Assembly (NCBI RefSeq): GCF_002845275.2
Contig: NZ_CP088149.1
Span: 535,501 to 599,500 of the forward strand
Length of the DNA stretch: 64,000 nucleotides
Direction of reading: 5' to 3'
Source of the DNA: Pseudomonas sp. S06B 330
GTDB lineage: Bacteria; Pseudomonadota; Gammaproteobacteria; Pseudomonadales; Pseudomonadaceae
The translations under genes and the position numbers were made by a program. Positions 1-8,228 of the stretch are shown in pieces. The notes under the pieces were generated by a model, which was given only the letters and a program-made list of their open reading frames with translations, made no database searches and had not been told where the DNA came from. How positions within the stretch are numbered: the stretch's first letter is position 1; each line of letters starts with the position of its first letter.

Positions 1-169
1 GAGTTCAAGGCAGCGGTGAACCCTGCGCGGCGATTCACGGCCGGCAAACCTGAGTGCTAATGGCGCAGTTGCAAGTTTCAAGCGCTAAGCTGCAAGAACA
101 AGCAGTTCAGTGTAACGTCACGCGATCTGCTTCTACTTGAAGCGTGTAGCTTGAGGCTTGCAGCTCCAG

Positions 170-853
170 ATGCCCCACATATTGATTGTCGAAGACGAAG
201 CGGCTATCGCCGATACCCTGGTTTTTGCCCTGCAAGGTGATGGTCACAGTACCGAGTGGGTGACCTTGGGCAGTGCTGCCCTTGAGCAACATCGTCAGCG
301 ACCCGCTGACTTGATCATTCTCGACATCGGTCTGCCGGATATCAGCGGCTTTGAAACCTGTCGGCAATTGCGGCGCTTCAGCGAAGTGCCCGTGATGTTC
401 CTCAGTGCCCGTGATGGTGAAATTGATCGGGTCGTGGGCCTGGAAATCGGCGCCGACGATTATGTGGTCAAGCCCTTCAGCCCACGTGAAGTGGCCGCGC
501 GGGTACGGGCGATTCTCAAACGTATGACACCGCGTGCAGTACCGCTGAGCAGCACGCCTGAGGTGTTTCAGGTGGATACCCTGCGCATGCAGATCAGCTA
601 CCACGGTCAACCGCTGAGCCTGACTCGCCACGAATTCCGTTTATTGCAAAGTCTGCTGGAGCAGCCCGAACGCGTGCTCAGCCGTGAGCAGTTGCTTGAT
701 GCTGTCGGGGTGGCCGCTGATGCCGGTTATGAGCGCAGCATCGACAGCCACATCAAGAGCCTGCGTGCCAAGCTGCGTCAGGTGGCGGCCGAAGCCGAAC
801 CAATTCAGACGCATCGTGGCCTGGGTTACAGCTACAGCCCGAGCCACAGCTAA
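170..853 (+). CDS. creB: CreB response regulator (OmpR family)
   Basis: Cytoplasmic transcription factor of the CreBC two-component system, linked in Pseudomonas to beta-lactam response and metabolism. The N-terminal receiver has the acidic pair E8/D9, phospho-acceptor D52 in LIILDIGLP and the conserved lysine K101 in VVKPF. The second half is a winged-helix DNA-binding domain (about residues 125-225, ending in HRGLGY). I chose the ATG at 170 because the receiver begins right after it (MPHILIVEDE); an in-frame TTG 12 bases upstream adds only four residues. The stop overlaps the creC start by one base (TAATG), so the pair is translationally coupled. Naming rests on the creB-creC-creD order plus the sequence. 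Confidence 0.92.
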   Translation: MPHILIVEDEAAIADTLVFALQGDGHSTEWVTLGSAALEQHRQRPADLIILDIGLPDISGFETCRQLRRFSEVPVMFLSARDGEIDRVVGLEIGADDYVVKPFSPREVAARVRAILKRMTPRAVPLSSTPEVFQVDTLRMQISYHGQPLSLTRHEFRLLQSLLEQPERVLSREQLLDAVGVAADAGYERSIDSHIKSLRAKLRQVAAEAEPIQTHRGLGYSYSPSHS

Positions 854-2286
854 TGCGCCTGGGGATCCGGATTTTCCTGGTCTATTTCCTGTTTGTCGGG
901 CTGACCGGTTTTTTCATTCTCAGCACTGTGCGTGAACAGATTCGCCCTGGGGTGCGACAGTCCACCGAAGAGACGCTGGTGGACACGGCCAACCTGCTCG
1001 CTGAAATCCTCCACGATGATGTCAAGGCCGGCACCCTGGGCCAGAGCCGTTTGCCTCAACTGTTGCGTGCCTACGGTCAGCGGCAGCCCAAAGCGGATAT
1101 CTGGGGGTTGTCGAAAAATCAGGTCAACCACCGCATCTATGTCACCGATGCCAAGGGCAAGGTTCTGCTCGATTCCAGTGGCGTGGCTGTGGGTGAGGAT
1201 TATTCACGCTGGAACGACGTCTACCTGACCTTACGCGGTGAGTATGGTGCGCGCTCGACTCGCAGTGACGCGGATGACCCGGATTCTTCAGTCATGCACG
1301 TGGCCGCGCCGATTCTCGATGAGGGCAAGATCATTGGTGTGGTCACTGTGGCCAAGCCGAACAAATCGCTGCAGCCCTATATCGACCGCTCCGAGCGGCG
1401 GTTGTTGTACCTGGGTCTGGGCCTGATCGGTCTAGGGTTGTTGGTCGGTGCGGCGCTGTCGTGGTGGCTGGCCCGTTCGCTACGCCGCCTGACCCATTAC
1501 GCCCAGGCGGTCAGCGAAGGTGAGCGCACCGCCCTGCCGCATTATCGCGGTGGCGAGCTGGGGCAACTGGCGGCGGCGGTGGAGCGCATGCGTACCCAGC
1601 TGGAGGGCAAGGACTATGTCGAGCGCTATGTGCATACCCTGACCCATGAGCTCAAGAGCCCTCTGGCGGCTATTCGAGGCGCATCAGAGCTGTTGCAGGG
1701 GCCGATGCCGGAGGCGCAGCGTCAGCGCTTTGCCGACAATATCGAGAGCGAAAGCGCGCGCATGCAGCAACTGATCGAGCGCTTGCTCAACCTGGCCCAG
1801 GTCGAACAACTGCAAGCCCTGGAAGAGCAGCAGCATGTGTCACTGGCGACCTTGGTCGACGAGTTGCTATTGGCCCAGAGCGCGCGAATCGAAAGCAACA
1901 ACTTGCAAGTGCGTCAGCGCGTACCAGCCAATACCCGGTTGCTGTGTGAGCCGTTTCTCATGCGTCAGGCCATTGCCAACCTGCTGGACAATGCCCTGGA
2001 CTTCACACCGCCTGGTGGCCTGCTGCTGTTCGAGCTGGAGCAGCAGGACGCACGTGTGGCTCTGAGCCTGTTCAACCAGGGTGAGGCGATTCCCGACTAT
2101 GCGCTGGGGCGCTTGAGCGAGCGCTTCTATTCGTTGCCGCGCCCATCCAGTGGACGCAAAAGCACCGGGCTTGGGTTGAACTTCGTCGAAGAGGTGATGC
2201 AACTGCACGGCGGTTCGCTTGAAGTGGCCAACGTCGAGGACGGTGTACGTGTGCGCCTGTGGCTGCCGGCCAAGCGCGTGGACTGA
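853..2286 (+). CDS. creC: CreC sensor histidine kinase
   Basis: Inner-membrane histidine kinase that phosphorylates CreB. Two membrane segments (about residues 7-24 and 184-207) flank a periplasmic sensor domain of roughly 155 residues. A HAMP linker follows, then the dimerisation/phospho-acceptor helix with the H-box THELKSPL (H265). The C-terminal HATPase domain shows the N-box NLLDNALDF and the G-box GLGLNFV. The length of 477 residues is usual for CreC. Its start overlaps the creB stop by one base. The creD gene follows after a 96-base gap that carries CreB-type half sites, so creD probably has its own promoter. Confidence 0.92.
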   Translation: MRLGIRIFLVYFLFVGLTGFFILSTVREQIRPGVRQSTEETLVDTANLLAEILHDDVKAGTLGQSRLPQLLRAYGQRQPKADIWGLSKNQVNHRIYVTDAKGKVLLDSSGVAVGEDYSRWNDVYLTLRGEYGARSTRSDADDPDSSVMHVAAPILDEGKIIGVVTVAKPNKSLQPYIDRSERRLLYLGLGLIGLGLLVGAALSWWLARSLRRLTHYAQAVSEGERTALPHYRGGELGQLAAAVERMRTQLEGKDYVERYVHTLTHELKSPLAAIRGASELLQGPMPEAQRQRFADNIESESARMQQLIERLLNLAQVEQLQALEEQQHVSLATLVDELLLAQSARIESNNLQVRQRVPANTRLLCEPFLMRQAIANLLDNALDFTPPGGLLLFELEQQDARVALSLFNQGEAIPDYALGRLSERFYSLPRPSSGRKSTGLGLNFVEEVMQLHGGSLEVANVEDGVRVRLWLPAKRVD

Positions 2287-2289
2287 AAC

Positions 2290-2316
2290 TTCACACACTC
2301 TGCACATTGACTCCAC
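2290..2316 (+). promoter_or_regulatory. CreB-type binding repeats upstream of creD
   Basis: Three half sites follow each other at an 11-base period: TTCAC (2290-2294), six bases, TGCAC (2301-2305), six bases, TCCAC (2312-2316). The published cre/blr tag is TTCAC-N6-TTCAC, found before genes controlled by CreB. Each later copy matches four of five positions. The site lies in the short creC-creD gap, where activation of creD would be expected. The function is inferred. Confidence 0.6.
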
Positions 2317-2382
2317 ACAACTCCCCAAGGGCTCCATGTTGATTGCGCAGACTCTGCCCATCGAAACCGGAGTCCTGCCCCC

Positions 2383-3711
2383 ATGAACCGAACCTTGAGT
2401 GTCAAACTTGGCGCCATCGCCTTCCTGATTGTGCTGCTGCTGATCCCGCTGCTGATGATCAGTGGCCTGATTGGCGAACGCCAGGAGCTGCGTGACAACG
2501 TTGTTGAAAACATCGCCCAGAGCGCAAGCTTCAGTCAGCAAATCAGCGGGCCAATGCTGGTGGTGCCGTACCGTAAGACCGAACGACGCTGGAAGACCGA
2601 AGAGGGCAAAACCTTCAAGGAAACCAAGCAAGTCAGCGGTTATCTGTATTTTCTGCCGGAAACCTTCGAGCTCAAGGCGGGCATCGATACCGAGTTGCGC
2701 TCGCGAGGGATCTACCAAACGCGTCTGTTCCATGCCAATAACCACATCAGCGGCCAATTCAAAGTACCGGCCAATTGGGGGATAACCCAAGACTTTGAGG
2801 ATTACCGTTTCGATCCTGCTTTTCTCGCGGTAGGGATCAGCGACATTCGCGGTATCGAAAAGGGCCTGCAACTGCAGTTCAACGATCAGCGTCTGGACTT
2901 CCAGGCGGGTACTCGGCTGAGCTGGTTTGGCGGTGGTGTCCATGTGGTCCTCAACAGCCTGGACGGCAAAGCTGACACCTTGTTCGACTATGCCTTCGAC
3001 CTCAGCCTGCAAGGCACCGGCCAGCTGCAAGTATTGCCGGTAGGGCGCAGCACCAGTGTCAGCATGGCGGCTAACTGGCCACACCCAAGTTTTGTCGGCA
3101 ACTACTTGCCGAGCAACCGCAAGGTTGACGCGGGTGGATTTTCGGCGCGCTGGCAGACCTCGTTCTTCTCCACCAATTTGGAGGACGCCCTGAGCCGGTG
3201 TGTGAACAGTCAAGGGTGCGAGGAATTCAATAGCCGGGCATTCGGTGTCAGTTTTGTGGACCCGGTGGATCAGTACCTCAAAAGTGAGCGGGCGATTAAA
3301 TATGCCTTGCTGTTTATTGCCCTGACCTTCGCAGGCTTCTTCCTCTTCGAGATTCTCAAGAACCTCAGCGTGCATCCGATTCAGTACGCCTTGGTCGGTG
3401 CAGCATTGGCGCTGTTCTATCTGTTGTTGTTGTCGTTGTCCGAACACTTGGGCTTTGGTCCTGCCTATCTACTGTCTGCCGGGGCCTGTGTGTTGCTGAT
3501 TGGCTTCTACCTGAGCCACGTGCTGCACAGCCTGCTGCGAGCCTTGGGCTTTGCCTTGGGGCTGGCGGTGCTCTACGGCATGCTCTACGGCCTGCTCAGC
3601 GCCGAGGACTATGCCTTGCTGATGGGCTCGTTGTTGCTGTTCGGCCTGCTGGGTGTGTTCATGGTGCTGACGCGCCGCTTGGATTGGTCTAGCGTGGGAC
3701 GTTCACAATGA
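2383..3711 (+). CDS. creD: CreD inner membrane protein
   Basis: CreD family protein of 442 residues, the characteristic target of CreB; its molecular activity is unknown. The N-terminus carries one membrane helix (about residues 8-28). A large, probably periplasmic domain of some 270 residues follows, and the C-terminus has a cluster of about five to six hydrophobic helices beginning near residue 305 (ALLFIALTFAGFFLF). This arrangement and length are typical of CreD. The start ATG follows the CreB-type repeats by 66 bases. A REP-like palindrome lies about 80 bases downstream of the stop, and the next gene is convergent. Confidence 0.92.
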   Translation: MNRTLSVKLGAIAFLIVLLLIPLLMISGLIGERQELRDNVVENIAQSASFSQQISGPMLVVPYRKTERRWKTEEGKTFKETKQVSGYLYFLPETFELKAGIDTELRSRGIYQTRLFHANNHISGQFKVPANWGITQDFEDYRFDPAFLAVGISDIRGIEKGLQLQFNDQRLDFQAGTRLSWFGGGVHVVLNSLDGKADTLFDYAFDLSLQGTGQLQVLPVGRSTSVSMAANWPHPSFVGNYLPSNRKVDAGGFSARWQTSFFSTNLEDALSRCVNSQGCEEFNSRAFGVSFVDPVDQYLKSERAIKYALLFIALTFAGFFLFEILKNLSVHPIQYALVGAALALFYLLLLSLSEHLGFGPAYLLSAGACVLLIGFYLSHVLHSLLRALGFALGLAVLYGMLYGLLSAEDYALLMGSLLLFGLLGVFMVLTRRLDWSSVGRSQ

Positions 3712-3788
3712 GCGGCTTGCGCGAGGAAAGGCGCTTGGGGATGGTGTTGGCGCTGGGTATTGCCAACCTGTGGACTGCGCAGGTCAGT

Positions 3789-3821
3789 GTGGGAACCGGC
3801 CTTGCCGGCGATGAGATCGCT
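3789..3821. repeat. REP-like palindromic element
   Basis: The stretch reads TGTGGGAACCGGCCTTGCC followed by GGCGATGAGATCGC. The same core (TGTGGGA-N-C-GGCCTTGCC-GCGATG) recurs near 29.65, 34.63, 34.68 and 40.08 kb. These are intergenic repetitive palindromes of the Pseudomonas REP type. This copy sits between the convergent creD and glutathione S-transferase genes. Confidence 0.65.
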
Positions 3822-3888
3822 GCGGTGTCAGGTATGGCGCGGCGTCTGCATCGCTGGCAAGTCCAGTTCCCACGAGGGGTGAAGCCAG

Positions 3889-4521
3889 TCAGGTGACAGA
3901 AGGATCCGTCGCCTGCATCGAAGCCCGCTGGCTGACCTGGGCATACCAGGCTGCCAGTTGTGGCTGCTGCTCACGCCAGCCAAACTCTGGCATGCGTAGG
4001 TCGATGTAACCCAGGGCACAGGCGACGCCGATAGCCGCAATGTCGAACACTGCGGTCAGCTCGGCAATGTGTTCTTGCTCAAGGTTGGCCAGACCACGAC
4101 GAATCTTGTCCTGCTGCGCGTCGATCCAGCTGTCCCAACGCTTGTCTTCGGGGCGCAGGAAGGTCTCATAACGCGTCAGCACCGCCGCGTCCATGATCGC
4201 ATCGGCCAGCGAGGCCAGGGTCAGGCGATGCCAGCGCGGCCAGCCTTCCTTAGGGATCAGAGGATTACCGACATGTTGCTGATCGAGGTACTCGCAGATC
4301 ACCCGGCTGTCGTGCAGAACAGTGCCGTCGGCCAGGCGCAAGGCCGGGATTTTCCCGGCTGGATTGCCCTGGTTGAGCTCGGCAACCGGACTGACCGGCG
4401 TCAGGTTGACGGTTTGCAGCGCCACTCGGTCGGTCTGCCCGGTCTCGTGCAGCACCACCAGGACTTTGCGCACGAACGGCGAAGCCGGTGAGTGGAACAG
4501 GGTCATGCTCGCGGTAGACAT
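3889..4521 (-). CDS. Glutathione S-transferase family protein
   Basis: Cytosolic GST-fold protein of 210 residues. The N-terminal thioredoxin-like domain starts MTLFHSPASPFVRKV, with a serine-containing motif at residues 11-15, the cis-proline in KIPAL (P59) and the glutathione-contacting DS at residues 71-72. The C-terminal half is the all-helical GST domain. The substrate cannot be told from sequence. The start has GAGGG six bases upstream, and a second in-frame ATG five codons in is possible. The gene follows msrA on the same strand with a nine-base gap, so the two may be cotranscribed as oxidative-stress or detoxification functions. Confidence 0.88.
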   Translation of the reverse strand: MSTASMTLFHSPASPFVRKVLVVLHETGQTDRVALQTVNLTPVSPVAELNQGNPAGKIPALRLADGTVLHDSRVICEYLDQQHVGNPLIPKEGWPRWHRLTLASLADAIMDAAVLTRYETFLRPEDKRWDSWIDAQQDKIRRGLANLEQEHIAELTAVFDIAAIGVACALGYIDLRMPEFGWREQQPQLAAWYAQVSQRASMQATDPSVT

Positions 4522-4530
4522 GGCGAACCC

Positions 4531-5196
4531 TCAGTTGCCTTGCAGGCTAGGCGGCAGGCAGACACCGGTACCACCAATACCGCAGTAGCCTTCGGGGTTT
4601 TTTGCCAGGTACTGCTGGTGATAGGCCTCGGCGAAATAGACGGTCGGCGCCTGGTCGATCTCGGTGGTGATCTCGCCGAAACCGGCCTTGGTCAATTCTG
4701 CCTGGTAGGCGTGTTTGCTTGCCAGTGCCTCTTCCAGCTGTTGCGGGCTGGTGCAGTAGATCACCGAGCGGTACTGCGTGCCGATGTCGTTGCCCTGGCG
4801 CATGCCCTGAGTCGGGTTGTGCAGTTCCCAGAACATCGCCAGCAGCTCTTTGTAGCTGACCTTGTCCTTGTCGAATACCACCAGTACAACTTCGGTGTGA
4901 CCGGTCAGGCCCGAGCAGACCTCTTCGTAGGTCGGGTTCGGGGTAAAACCACCGGCATAACCGACGACAGTGCTGACCACGCCTTCACGCTGCCAGAAGC
5001 GCCGCTCGGCACCCCAGAAACAACCGAGGCCGAAAATGGCAAAGTCGACGTTCTCGAAGAACGGCCCCAGCAGTGGTGTGTCTTTGAAGACGAAGTGTTT
5101 CTCCGGCAGGGTCATCGGAGTTTCGCGGCCAGGCAGGGCCTGTTCAGCGGTAGGCAGGACGTTTTTGTTCACCAGGATTTCCGAGCGCAGGACCAT
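4531..5196 (-). CDS. msrA: Peptide methionine (S)-S-oxide reductase MsrA
   Basis: Reduces methionine-S-sulfoxide in proteins. The catalytic motif [11 protein letters not shown] holds the nucleophilic C59. Two further cysteines near the C-terminus (C205 and C213, in [11 protein letters not shown]) fit the resolving cysteines used with thioredoxin. The product is 221 residues, in the range of the longer MsrA group with an N-terminal extension. I start at [10 protein letters not shown], which has GAGG nine bases upstream. A TTG six codons earlier is open but is not typical of the family. The gene lies between dipA and a glutathione S-transferase gene; msrA beside dipA is also the P. aeruginosa order. 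Confidence 0.93.
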   Translation of the reverse strand: MVLRSEILVNKNVLPTAEQALPGRETPMTLPEKHFVFKDTPLLGPFFENVDFAIFGLGCFWGAERRFWQREGVVSTVVGYAGGFTPNPTYEEVCSGLTGHTEVVLVVFDKDKVSYKELLAMFWELHNPTQGMRQGNDIGTQYRSVIYCTSPQQLEEALASKHAYQAELTKAGFGEITTEIDQAPTVYFAEAYHQQYLAKNPEGYCGIGGTGVCLPPSLQGN

Positions 5197-5265
5197 GAAC
5201 CCATTCCTCTTCAAGATAGGACAATAAGGGATAGAGTCGTAGTGTGCCCGAGTGTTACGCCGCTG

Positions 5266-7959
5266 TCAGGCGCCGGGGCCGCGTGGATAGCGCTTGAGTT
5301 TACTGACCAGCTCAGTGCCCGGAATCGGTCGGTCGAACAGATAGCCCTGGCCGACGTCGCAGCGATGGCGGCGCAGGAACGCCAGTTGCTCGGCGGTCTC
5401 GACACCTTCGGCAACTACCTTGAGCTTGAGGTTGTGGGCCATGGCAATTACCGCTGAGGTGATTTCCATGTCGTCCTGGTTGTCGGGGATTTCATGGATG
5501 AAACTGCGATCGATCTTGATGATGTCGATCGGAAACTTCTTCAGGTAGCTGAGCGAAGAATAACCGGTGCCGAAGTCGTCCATAGCCAGGGTCAGGCCCA
5601 GTTGCTTGAGCTGGTCGAGCTGGCGGTGAGTGTCGTCGGTGGCTTCGAGCAGCAGGCCTTCGGTCAGCTCCAGCTCCAGCAGGTGTGGTGGCAGAGCCTC
5701 TTCCTTGAGGATGTTGGCAATCGAGGCGACCAGGTCCGGGTCTGAAAACTGTTTGGGCGACAGGTTGATCGCCACCTGCAGGTTACCCAGCCCTTCAGTA
5801 CGCAGTTGCTGGCTCATGCGGCAGGCCTGGCGGGCAATCCATTTGCCTATCGGGATAATCAGTCCGGTTTCTTCGGCAACGCTGATGAACTGGTCTGGGC
5901 GGATCATGCCCTTGTCGGGATGGTTCCAGCGCAGCAGCGCTTCCAGGCCTAGCAGGCGACCGCTACGCAGACACAGCTTGGGCTGATAGAACACATCCAG
6001 TTCGTTCTGGGTCAGGGCGCGACGCAGGTTGTTTTCGACGAACAGCTTGTAGCTGGCTTCGGCATTCAGTGCCTCGGTGAACACTTGAGCCTGATGTTTG
6101 CCGTTAGCCTTGGCCTTGTGCAGAGCGAGACCGGCGTTTTTCATCAGCGTCTGCGGGTCACGGCCATGCAGCGGCGCGCAGGCAAGGCCCACGGAGCCAG
6201 TGACGTTGATCAGCTGGTTGTCGACGAACAGCGGTTTGTCGAGGGTCTTGAGCAGTTGCTGAGCAATCTGCTGGCCGCCTTTGAGGTCGGTGTCTTCCAG
6301 CAACACGGCAAATTCGTTACTGGCAAATCGCGCCAGGCTACCGCCGGCACTGAGGCTGTTGCGCAGCCGGCGGGCCAGGCTGATCAGTAGTTTGTCGCCG
6401 GTCTGGTGGCCGAGGCTGTCGTTGATCCGCTTGAAGTTGTCGATGTCCACCAGCAGCAGGCAGATCGGGCTGTCGTTGTCGGAGGCGAAACGTTCATCAA
6501 GATTGCGGATGAATGCCGGACGGTTGCCCAGGTTGGTCAGGTTGTCGGTGTAGGCCAGACGCTCAATGCGTTGCTGAGCCAGCTTACTCTGGGTGATGTC
6601 TTCGTAGATGCCGATGTAATGGGTCAATTCGCGGTTGTCACCGTAGACCTTGGAAATCGACAACTGGCCCCAGTAGGGTTCGAGGTTCTTGCGGCGGCTC
6701 TTGAACTCGCCTTGCCAGCTGTTGCTCATGGCCAGGCTCGACGGCGCGTCGAACAACAGCTCGTTGAGGTTTTCCAGGGCCGGCAGCTCCGACAGTCGAT
6801 GGCCATGGACCTCGTCAGTGCTGTACTGAGTGATGGCCGTGAAGCTTGGATTGACGTACTCGACCACGCCGTCGCGGTTAACCAGCAAAAAGGCGTTGGC
6901 GCTTTGCTCTACTGCACGCTGGAACAGGTACAGGGCGCTGGTGGCAGTGCGGCGATTGTGGTTGTTGATGACCTGAGCGAATTGATCGGCCAGCTCGCCG
7001 GCAAAGGCGATTTCGTCCGACTGCCAAGCCCGTGCAGAGCCGGTTTGCTCCAGGCACAGTACGCCGACTACCTGGCCATCGATGCGGATACTGGCATCGA
7101 GCATGGCGTTGATATCGCGCGGACGAAGGCTTTCGGCCATTTCCCGAGTGCGTGGGTCGTGGCTGGCATTGTGGGCGTCGATAGCGCGGCTGGTGTGCAG
7201 GGCATCGAGGTAGTCGGGAAAGCGGCTGGCGTCGATGGGGTCGGGCAGGCGGTATTCCTGGGTGTTGCGGTAGTAGGCGGAAATCGGCTCCAGGCGCTGT
7301 CCTTCCAGGTACCAAATGCTCGCACAGTCGATCTTGTAGATCTCACAAGCACTGCGGGTGATCAGCTCGGCGGCCTCAAGTAGCGAGTTGCTGGCGTTGT
7401 AGCGATGGCGGGCCAGGTGCAGGATCAGCTCTTGCTGGGCGCGTACCCGCTCCAGGTGTTCGAGCTGTTCCTGTTGGGCCTGCTGATTGAGTTGCAGGGC
7501 GATCTGCAGGCGATTGTTGCGGGTTTCCAGGTCGGCGGCACTGAGGTCCGGGCCATCACCGGGCTGGGTGTCAATCACCATCAGGTAACCGCGCAACAAC
7601 TGACGGTTGTGCTGCTTGTAGGCTTCGCCCAGTTCCAGCAAGTGCAGCGGTCCTTGTGCGGTGTGCAGGGTGTAACGCACCAGATAATGCGAACGCTGCC
7701 CCAACTGCAGTTGGATGGTGTCATGCAGTTTGTAACGAGCCTCGGGCTCCATCAAGCTGGCGTAGGGCGAGCCGACCAGTGCGCAGAGCTCGACTGCAGC
7801 CAGGCCGAACTGACGTTCGCAGGCGGGGTCGAGGTACAGCAGGGCCCAGCTGGCTTCATTCAGCCGTTCGAAACGCAACATGCCGAGCCGAGAGGGCACG
7901 GGCAGCTGCGTCACGACCTCGGCCACCATACGGCTGGCGGCATCGGGTTGGCTTTTCAT
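5266..7959 (-). CDS. dipA: PAS-GAF-PAS-GGDEF-EAL protein, DipA-like c-di-GMP phosphodiesterase
   Basis: Cytoplasmic multidomain signalling protein of 897 residues with no clear membrane segment. Order: a PAS-like region (about 25-130), a glutamine-rich coiled coil (about 145-175), a GAF domain (about 190-335), a PAS domain (about 345-460), a GGDEF domain and an EAL domain. The GGDEF signature is degenerate, ASNEF at 546-550, so cyclase activity is unlikely. The EAL motif is intact (EALLRW, 673-678), with downstream ELTEG and DDFGTGYSSL. This domain order and the place between msrA and aceF match P. aeruginosa DipA (PA5017), a phosphodiesterase needed for biofilm dispersion. Activity here is inferred from that match. 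Confidence 0.85.
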   Translation of the reverse strand: MKSQPDAASRMVAEVVTQLPVPSRLGMLRFERLNEASWALLYLDPACERQFGLAAVELCALVGSPYASLMEPEARYKLHDTIQLQLGQRSHYLVRYTLHTAQGPLHLLELGEAYKQHNRQLLRGYLMVIDTQPGDGPDLSAADLETRNNRLQIALQLNQQAQQEQLEHLERVRAQQELILHLARHRYNASNSLLEAAELITRSACEIYKIDCASIWYLEGQRLEPISAYYRNTQEYRLPDPIDASRFPDYLDALHTSRAIDAHNASHDPRTREMAESLRPRDINAMLDASIRIDGQVVGVLCLEQTGSARAWQSDEIAFAGELADQFAQVINNHNRRTATSALYLFQRAVEQSANAFLLVNRDGVVEYVNPSFTAITQYSTDEVHGHRLSELPALENLNELLFDAPSSLAMSNSWQGEFKSRRKNLEPYWGQLSISKVYGDNRELTHYIGIYEDITQSKLAQQRIERLAYTDNLTNLGNRPAFIRNLDERFASDNDSPICLLLVDIDNFKRINDSLGHQTGDKLLISLARRLRNSLSAGGSLARFASNEFAVLLEDTDLKGGQQIAQQLLKTLDKPLFVDNQLINVTGSVGLACAPLHGRDPQTLMKNAGLALHKAKANGKHQAQVFTEALNAEASYKLFVENNLRRALTQNELDVFYQPKLCLRSGRLLGLEALLRWNHPDKGMIRPDQFISVAEETGLIIPIGKWIARQACRMSQQLRTEGLGNLQVAINLSPKQFSDPDLVASIANILKEEALPPHLLELELTEGLLLEATDDTHRQLDQLKQLGLTLAMDDFGTGYSSLSYLKKFPIDIIKIDRSFIHEIPDNQDDMEITSAVIAMAHNLKLKVVAEGVETAEQLAFLRRHRCDVGQGYLFDRPIPGTELVSKLKRYPRGPGA

Positions 7960-8138
7960 GGAGAGCTCGCTTCAAGAAGGCTGTTCGCGAAGATAGCGCA
8001 ATCTGCTACTCGGCGTTTTGGCAAGGTTGCATGATGCGCTTGAGGCTGACAAGCGATACAGAGTTTCCTGTATTAACTGTGTCGGCATTGTGGCTGGAAT
8101 CTTAAATAGGGCGGGATTCGGTGGGCGCGGACAAAAAA

Positions 8139-8160
8139 AGCCCCGCCAAAGTGACGGGGT
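8139..8160 (-). terminator. Rho-independent terminator of aceEF
   Basis: On the minus strand the stem CCCCG/CGGGG (8155-8159 with 8141-8145) is followed by a run of seven T residues. It lies about 70 bases past the aceF stop. Confidence 0.8.
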
Positions 8161-8192
8161 TGAGGTACGAGCGTGGCAGCTCGAAAAGGGAG

Positions 8193-8220
8193 CCTGTCTC
8201 CCTCGGCAGAGGGAGACAGG
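8193..8220 (-). other. Long perfect hairpin just after aceF
   Basis: CCTGTCTCCCTC (8193-8204) pairs perfectly with GAGGGAGACAGG (8209-8220) around a GGCA loop. It begins eight bases after the aceF stop, ahead of the T-run terminator. It may block 3'-exonucleases and stabilise the aceEF message; this role is inferred. Confidence 0.6.
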
Positions 8221-8228
8221 GAACAGCA

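Noticed and set aside
1..169. Possible gene end or regulatory site before creB
   Set aside because: The stretch holds imperfect repeats of the AAGCTTGCAGCTTG kind and one TTCAC, but no second half site at six bases and no supported coding frame.
3708..3896. A 62-codon frame whose ATG overlaps the creD stop
   Set aside because: The overlap looks like coupling, but the frame runs through a REP element and on to the glutathione S-transferase stop, and the peptide has no recognisable feature.
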